Shown here in pieces: positions 33,638 through 38,212 of a stretch of 38,212 bases of DNA. This DNA is from Thermoanaerobaculia bacterium (GTDB taxonomy: Bacteria; Acidobacteriota; Thermoanaerobaculia; Gp7-AA8), in NCBI GenBank assembly GCA_017883235.1, contig JADGNY010000064.1, forward strand, positions 1-38,212, read 5' to 3'. The notes below the pieces were generated by a model. It was not told the origin of the DNA and did not search any database. It saw only the letters and a list, made by a program, of their open reading frames with translations. The number at the start of each line of letters is the position of its first letter. The stretch's first letter is position 1. The position numbers were made by a program, and so were the translations under genes.

Positions 33638-36600
33638 ATGTCCGGAATCGATCGCTTCAATCGACGTACGATTCTTGTCGCATCCGCGATGGCGGCCCTC
33701 CTGCTCCTCGTCGTCGCCAGCGATGGCAGCGCCCAGAGTTGTACGGGCTTCGTCGTTACCGGATCGGCCAGCGCAAACTGGACTGATATCTCCACGCTTT
33801 GGAGCCCCTCGGGCAGCTATCCGGGCCGTGACATAAACTGCGACACCGCCAGCGACACCACCAACACCGCGAAGACGATCGTCGTCGACAGTGCGATCCC
33901 GTTTCCCATCAGTGCACTCAATCTCTCCTGCGGCGTACCCGGCTGCATCATCGACATTCAGGCCGGCGGATCGCTGACGCTGGCCGGCACCGGCACGATC
34001 GGCAGCGGATCGAAACTGAGGGTCAGCGGCGGCGCGCTCACCATCGCCGCGGGAACAACGACCTTCCAGAGCGGCTCGCAGTTCGAGTTCACCGCCGGCA
34101 CCGTCGACATCCAGAGCGGCGCAACGGTCGACTTCCCGACCGGCAGCAGCGGCATGACCTCCGGCGGCATCCTCTCCGGCGACGGCACGCTCTCCATCAC
34201 GGGCGGTACGCTCAACATCGGCGCCGTCACCTCGCCGGGCACCTTCCTGCTCAATGCCGGCACGCTCGACGGCCCCGGCTTCCTCTCCATCCGCAACACC
34301 TTCTTCTGGGACGGCGGCACGATCATGGGCAGCGGCGGCGCGGAGCTCGCCGGCACCGGCAGCGGCACGCTCTCCGGCGCCATCGGTCCGATGCTGCTCG
34401 ATACCCGCACGTTCAACAACTACGGCACGCTCGACTACCCCGCCACCACAAACCAACTGCATCTCAACAACAACGCCGCCTTCAACACCTACGGCACGTT
34501 CTCGTTCGACGGCGACGGCGGCATCATCGCCGACGGCCCCTCGTCCGTCGGCATCTTCCCGAACGGGATGATGCAGAAGCACAACGGCACCGGCGTCTCC
34601 GTCATCCAGCCGGCGGCGACGAACAACGCCACGGTCTTCGTCACCAGCGGAACGATCGAGTTCGCGGGGAGCGGCACGCATACAGGCAGCTTCATTGCCG
34701 GCGTTGGCAGCGCGAGCACAGGGACGATCGCCTTCAGCGCGCCGTCGACCGCCATCAACGGCGCCGTGTTCGGCGCCGGCAACATCAGCTTCCCCTCGGG
34801 GTCCACCGACTACAACGGCTTCGGCTACTCGGTCGGCGGGAAGACCTCCATCACCGGTGCCACCCTCACCGTCGATGCCGGCATGTCCACGAACGGTTTC
34901 GAGTTCGACTCCGGCTTGATGAACATGATCGCCAACTTCGACATGTCGGGCACCGGCACCTGGTCTGGCGGAACGATCGCCCAGGACGACGGCACGTTCG
35001 TCGTCGATGCGGCCGCCACGCTGACCATCGACTCCGCGAACGGCGTGACCAAGCTCGATACCGCGGTGATGCAGAACGACGGCACGATCCTCTACACCGC
35101 CGGCTCGCTCGCTCTCAGAAAGCGCCGCGTCCGCGCACTCACGATCTCCTCCGGAAACCTCGAGCTCAGCAACGGCTCCACGATCTTCAACGACGGCACC
35201 TTCAACATCGAGACCGACACGCAGATCGCCAGCACCACCGGCGTGACCATCGGCTCTTCGAAAACGAGCGCAACCGGTTCCGTGACGACATCCGCGCAGG
35301 GACACGGACGCATCTCAACGCACCGCGCCCGGACACTGAGCAAGCATCCCATCGCGCTGTGTGGATGTCCGAACGACATCCAAAACTCCGGCACCCTGGA
35401 GAAAACGGCGGACAGCGTCACGACCGACTTCGGCCCCGCCTTCAGCAACTCCGGCGCCGTGAAGGCGCTGGCCGGAACGATTCACTTCCTCGACGGCTAC
35501 ACCCAGACCGGCGGCTCGACCACCCTCGGGCCGGGCGCCATCAGCGTGGCCTCGCCGGGCAACTTCGACATGCAGGGCGGCATCCTCGACGGCGCCGGTA
35601 CGCTCACCGCCGACGTCGCCAACTCCGGCGAGATCAAGCCGGGAACGACGTCGACGACCGGCGTCATCAACATCACCGGCAACTACACCGGCGGCTCCAC
35701 CGGCATCGTCACCGTCAAGCTGGCCGGATCGGCCGCAGGCCAGTTCGATCAGGTCAACATCACCGGTACAGCCACTCTCGACGGCACCTTCAACGCCACC
35801 TTCCTCGGCGGCTACATCCCGACCACCGGTACCACCGCCTGGCAGGTGATCACGTACGCCAGCCACTCCGGCTCGTTCGCCACCCAGAATCTTCCGACCT
35901 ACTCCACCGGCACGGTCACCTCCGCCACCAACCCGACCTCGTTCGATCTCACCGCCGTCACGCCTCCCTCGGCCGACCTGAAGCTGGTCATGAACGGTCA
36001 GGCCAGCGTCGATGCCGGCGCGTCATTCAGCTATACGATCGACGTCTCCAACCTCGGCCCCGATCCCACCAGCGGCACGATCACCGTCTCCGACACGCTC
36101 CCGGCCGGCGTGACCGGCGCCAGCGGATCGGGCACCGGCTGGAGCTGCGGCGCCCCCGCCGGCGGCATCATCACCTGCACGGCCCCGGGACCGCTGGCCA
36201 GCGGCCTCGCCCTGCCGACGCTGACGATGGCCATGACCGCGCCGATCGTCACCGGCAACATCACCAACAGCGCCACCGTCTCCGACGGAATCGCCGATGC
36301 GAACGCTTTCAACAACACCGCAAGCGTCACCACCAACGTCGGCCCGCAGGCCAACCTCTCCATCACCAAGAGCGGCCCCGTCTCGGTCAACGCCGGCCAG
36401 AACATCGTCTATACGATCACCGTCACCAACGCCGGACCGACCGCCGCGACCGGGACCGTCGTCAGCGATCCCACCCCGGTCGGCATCGCCTTCATCTCGA
36501 ACGGCAACGGATGCACGACCGCCTTCCCCTGCAACCTAGGCACGCTCAACCCCTCGGAGTCGGTCACCATCACCTCGACGTACAACGTCCCGAATTCGTA

Positions 36601-38212
36601 TTCGGGCGGCCCGGTCTCGAACACGGCAACCGTCTCCTCCGCCGTCAACGATCCGAACCCCAACGACAACAACGCCACCGCAACGACCATCGTCGCCGCC
36701 GCGGCGGGCAATGCCGACGTCTCCGTCACCAAGAGCGGGCCGCCGTCGGTGACGCTCGGCTCCAACATCTCCTACACCATCACCGTGACCAACTCCGGCC
36801 CGGCATCGGCCGCGAACACCTTCGCCGACGATGCCACCCCTCCCGGCCTCACCTTCGTCGGCAACACCGGCGCCTGCAGCGGCCCCTTCCCCTGCGCGCT
36901 CAACACGCTCGCCTCCGGGCAGTCTGTGGTGATCATCGCGACCTACAACGTCCCGGTCAGCTATGCCGGCACGACCATCAGCAACACCGCCACGGTCAGC
37001 ACCTCATCGCCTGAGACCGACACCGCGAACAACAGCTCCACCGCGGTGACGCCGATCTCCACGGTCAGCGTCGCCGATCTCAGCGTGACCAAGAGCGGAC
37101 TTGCCGAGGCCAATCCGAACAACATCGTCGACTTCACCGTCATCGTCACCAACAACGGTCCGGGCACCGCCACCAACACCGTGGTCAACGATCCGACCCC
37201 GGCCGGTCTCACCTTCATCTCCAACAGCGGCGCCTGCGCCACCCCGTATCCCTGCCTCCTCGGGTCGCTGCTCCCCGGCCACGCCGTGGCCATCTCCAGC
37301 CGTTATCGCGTCTCGGCGACCGGCGGCTCGATCACGAACACCGCCTCGGCCGGCAGCTCCGCCACCGATCCGGTCCCGGCCAACAGCAGCGCCTCGGCGT
37401 CGATGATCATCACCCCCGGCATCTCCTGCCCCACGGCACCGGCGCAGACGGCGCCAGCCTCCGGTGCCACGGTGGCCTCGCCGCTGACACTCTCCTGGCA
37501 CACAGTCTCCGGCGCCACCGGCTACACCGTCACCATCAACGGCCCCTCCTCCACGCAGACGTTTACGACCAACACGGGATCGATCACGATCTCGCTTCCC
37601 AACGGCGCGTATTCGTGGAGCGTGCAGGCCGTCGGCGTCGGCGGCTGCACCCCCGCGTCGTCCGGCCTCTCGAATTTTAACGTCTGCAACACCCCCGGCG
37701 TGCCGATCATCAGCGTCGTCGCTCTCTCGACGACCGGCCAGACCTACAGCGTGCAGTGGACCCCGAGCGAGGGGGCGACGTTGTACGAGCTGCAGGAATC
37801 GGCCGACGCCAGTTTCTCCGCCCCCACGTCGACAACGCTCGCGGGAACCTCGCAGACCTTCACCAAGAACGTGCAGGGCCCGACGCCGTTCTTCTACCGC
37901 GTCCGCGTCGCCGCCAGTTGCAATCCGGCCATCGGCGCCTTCTCGTCCACCGCATCCATCATCGTCATTCCGCTCCCCGGGCTCGGCTCGCTCAACCCCA
38001 ACATCCCGGTGCCAACCGGCAGCACGCAGCCGGTCACCTTCCCGATCCACGTCAACGGACTGCCGGGACAGACGACGTCGTTCGTGGCCACGGTCGACAA
38101 GCCGTGGCTGGCGGTGACGCCGGGGAGCGGCATCATGCCCCCCGAGGGGCTCACGTTCCTCATTTCGGCAGACCCGAGCTCGTTGACCGACGGCACATGG
38201 ACCGGCACCGTC
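33638..38212 (+). CDS. Giant secreted DUF11-repeat protein (partial, 3' end outside window)
   Basis: An uninterrupted frame of 1525 codons runs from the ATG at 33638 (RBS AGAGGAG) past the window edge. Residues 1-33 form a signal peptide (VASAMAALLLLVVASDGSAQ). Residues 60-760 are Gly/Thr/Asn-rich with many GT-L-GG motifs, in the style of a beta-helix or autotransporter passenger. Four DUF11 (TIGR01451-like) repeats follow at about 779-900, 904-1020, 1026-1140 and 1146-1258, each with a SVTKSGP-type start, VTNNGPG and SNTATVSS. Fn3-like domains cover about 1265-1450, and a BACON-like segment (PWLAVTPGSG) begins near 1475. A basic patch (LRKRRVRAL, HRARTLSKHP) near residues 491-570 is out of keeping with the rest. 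It is probably a surface or adhesion protein. Confidence 0.88.
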   Translation, partial: MSGIDRFNRRTILVASAMAALLLLVVASDGSAQSCTGFVVTGSASANWTDISTLWSPSGSYPGRDINCDTASDTTNTAKTIVVDSAIPFPISALNLSCGVPGCIIDIQAGGSLTLAGTGTIGSGSKLRVSGGALTIAAGTTTFQSGSQFEFTAGTVDIQSGATVDFPTGSSGMTSGGILSGDGTLSITGGTLNIGAVTSPGTFLLNAGTLDGPGFLSIRNTFFWDGGTIMGSGGAELAGTGSGTLSGAIGPMLLDTRTFNNYGTLDYPATTNQLHLNNNAAFNTYGTFSFDGDGGIIADGPSSVGIFPNGMMQKHNGTGVSVIQPAATNNATVFVTSGTIEFAGSGTHTGSFIAGVGSASTGTIAFSAPSTAINGAVFGAGNISFPSGSTDYNGFGYSVGGKTSITGATLTVDAGMSTNGFEFDSGLMNMIANFDMSGTGTWSGGTIAQDDGTFVVDAAATLTIDSANGVTKLDTAVMQNDGTILYTAGSLALRKRRVRALTISSGNLELSNGSTIFNDGTFNIETDTQIASTTGVTIGSSKTSATGSVTTSAQGHGRISTHRARTLSKHPIALCGCPNDIQNSGTLEKTADSVTTDFGPAFSNSGAVKALAGTIHFLDGYTQTGGSTTLGPGAISVASPGNFDMQGGILDGAGTLTADVANSGEIKPGTTSTTGVINITGNYTGGSTGIVTVKLAGSAAGQFDQVNITGTATLDGTFNATFLGGYIPTTGTTAWQVITYASHSGSFATQNLPTYSTGTVTSATNPTSFDLTAVTPPSADLKLVMNGQASVDAGASFSYTIDVSNLGPDPTSGTITVSDTLPAGVTGASGSGTGWSCGAPAGGIITCTAPGPLASGLALPTLTMAMTAPIVTGNITNSATVSDGIADANAFNNTASVTTNVGPQANLSITKSGPVSVNAGQNIVYTITVTNAGPTAATGTVVSDPTPVGIAFISNGNGCTTAFPCNLGTLNPSESVTITSTYNVPNSYSGGPVSNTATVSSAVNDPNPNDNNATATTIVAAAAGNADVSVTKSGPPSVTLGSNISYTITVTNSGPASAANTFADDATPPGLTFVGNTGACSGPFPCALNTLASGQSVVIIATYNVPVSYAGTTISNTATVSTSSPETDTANNSSTAVTPISTVSVADLSVTKSGLAEANPNNIVDFTVIVTNNGPGTATNTVVNDPTPAGLTFISNSGACATPYPCLLGSLLPGHAVAISSRYRVSATGGSITNTASAGSSATDPVPANSSASASMIITPGISCPTAPAQTAPASGATVASPLTLSWHTVSGATGYTVTINGPSSTQTFTTNTGSITISLPNGAYSWSVQAVGVGGCTPASSGLSNFNVCNTPGVPIISVVALSTTGQTYSVQWTPSEGATLYELQESADASFSAPTSTTLAGTSQTFTKNVQGPTPFFYRVRVAASCNPAIGAFSSTASIIVIPLPGLGSLNPNIPVPTGSTQPVTFPIHVNGLPGQTTSFVATVDKPWLAVTPGSGIMPPEGLTFLISADPSSLTDGTWTGTV

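Noticed and set aside
33473-35305. Long minus-strand frame of 610 codons
   Set aside because: It is antisense to the secreted DUF11 protein, whose signal peptide, RBS and domains are convincing. The antisense product is Gly/Ala/Val/Arg-rich and resembles no family.
35359-37014. Plus-strand frame of 551 codons rich in Arg, His and Gln
   Set aside because: It is an out-of-frame reading of the same strand as the DUF11 protein, with the composition expected from shifted GC-rich codons.

Overview
The window is high-GC bacterial chromosomal DNA, probably from an Acidobacteriota-like organism. This is an inference from gene style: an Oar-type TonB-dependent receptor with an N-terminal carboxypeptidase-regulatory domain, a CadC-like winged-helix/beta-propeller regulator, a DUF4388-FHA protein beside a Hanks-type kinase, long secreted DUF11 and Kre9/KNH-like repeat proteins, and palindromic intergenic elements. 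There is no rRNA or tRNA marker to settle the taxonomy.

1-11217 is a type III CRISPR-Cas locus. A CRISPR array of 42 repeats and 41 spacers (204-3244) is followed by cas2 (3514-3792, +). Convergent to it is a three-gene effector operon on the minus strand: an HD-less Cas10 with a GGDE palm motif (11217-9685), a Cas7-Csx10(Cas5)-like fusion (9688-7832), and a 1327-residue multi-RAMP fusion of two Csm3-like Cas7 domains and a TIGR03986-type RAMP (7835-3852). Adjacent genes overlap by 4 bp (ATGA). No cas1, cas6, small-subunit or CARF-effector gene is present. This compact, III-D-like effector, whose backbone is packed into two long polypeptides while Cas10 is kept, is the most unusual system here.

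11367-18271 holds housekeeping and signalling genes: a Ser/Thr kinase and a DUF4388-FHA protein in one operon, a secreted YncE-like beta-propeller, a VOC/glyoxalase-fold protein, and a membrane-anchored winged-helix regulator with a TolB/WD40-like propeller. Two clusters of inverted-repeat elements separate them. 18431-22909 encodes a large secreted protein with Kelch repeats and seven tandem Kre9/KNH-like Ig-type repeats.

22990-33528 is a carbohydrate-utilisation locus. A GH1 beta-glucosidase diverges from a LacI regulator across a clear LacI-family operator. LacI is translationally coupled to a TonB-dependent receptor. Then come a GH144-like glucanase lipoprotein, a sugar-binding lipoprotein and two MalF/MalG-type permeases, the last four joined by ATGA overlaps. 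No ABC ATPase is encoded, so a shared ATPase from elsewhere would be needed. A beta-1,2-glucan or sophorose substrate is a reasonable inference. The junctions of this locus are riddled with palindromic word-repeat elements, one of which encodes the signal peptide of the binding protein and another its C-terminal tail.

33638 to the right edge is the 5' part of a very large secreted protein (at least 1525 codons) with a beta-helix-like region, four DUF11 repeats, Fn3-like domains and a BACON-like segment; it runs off the window.
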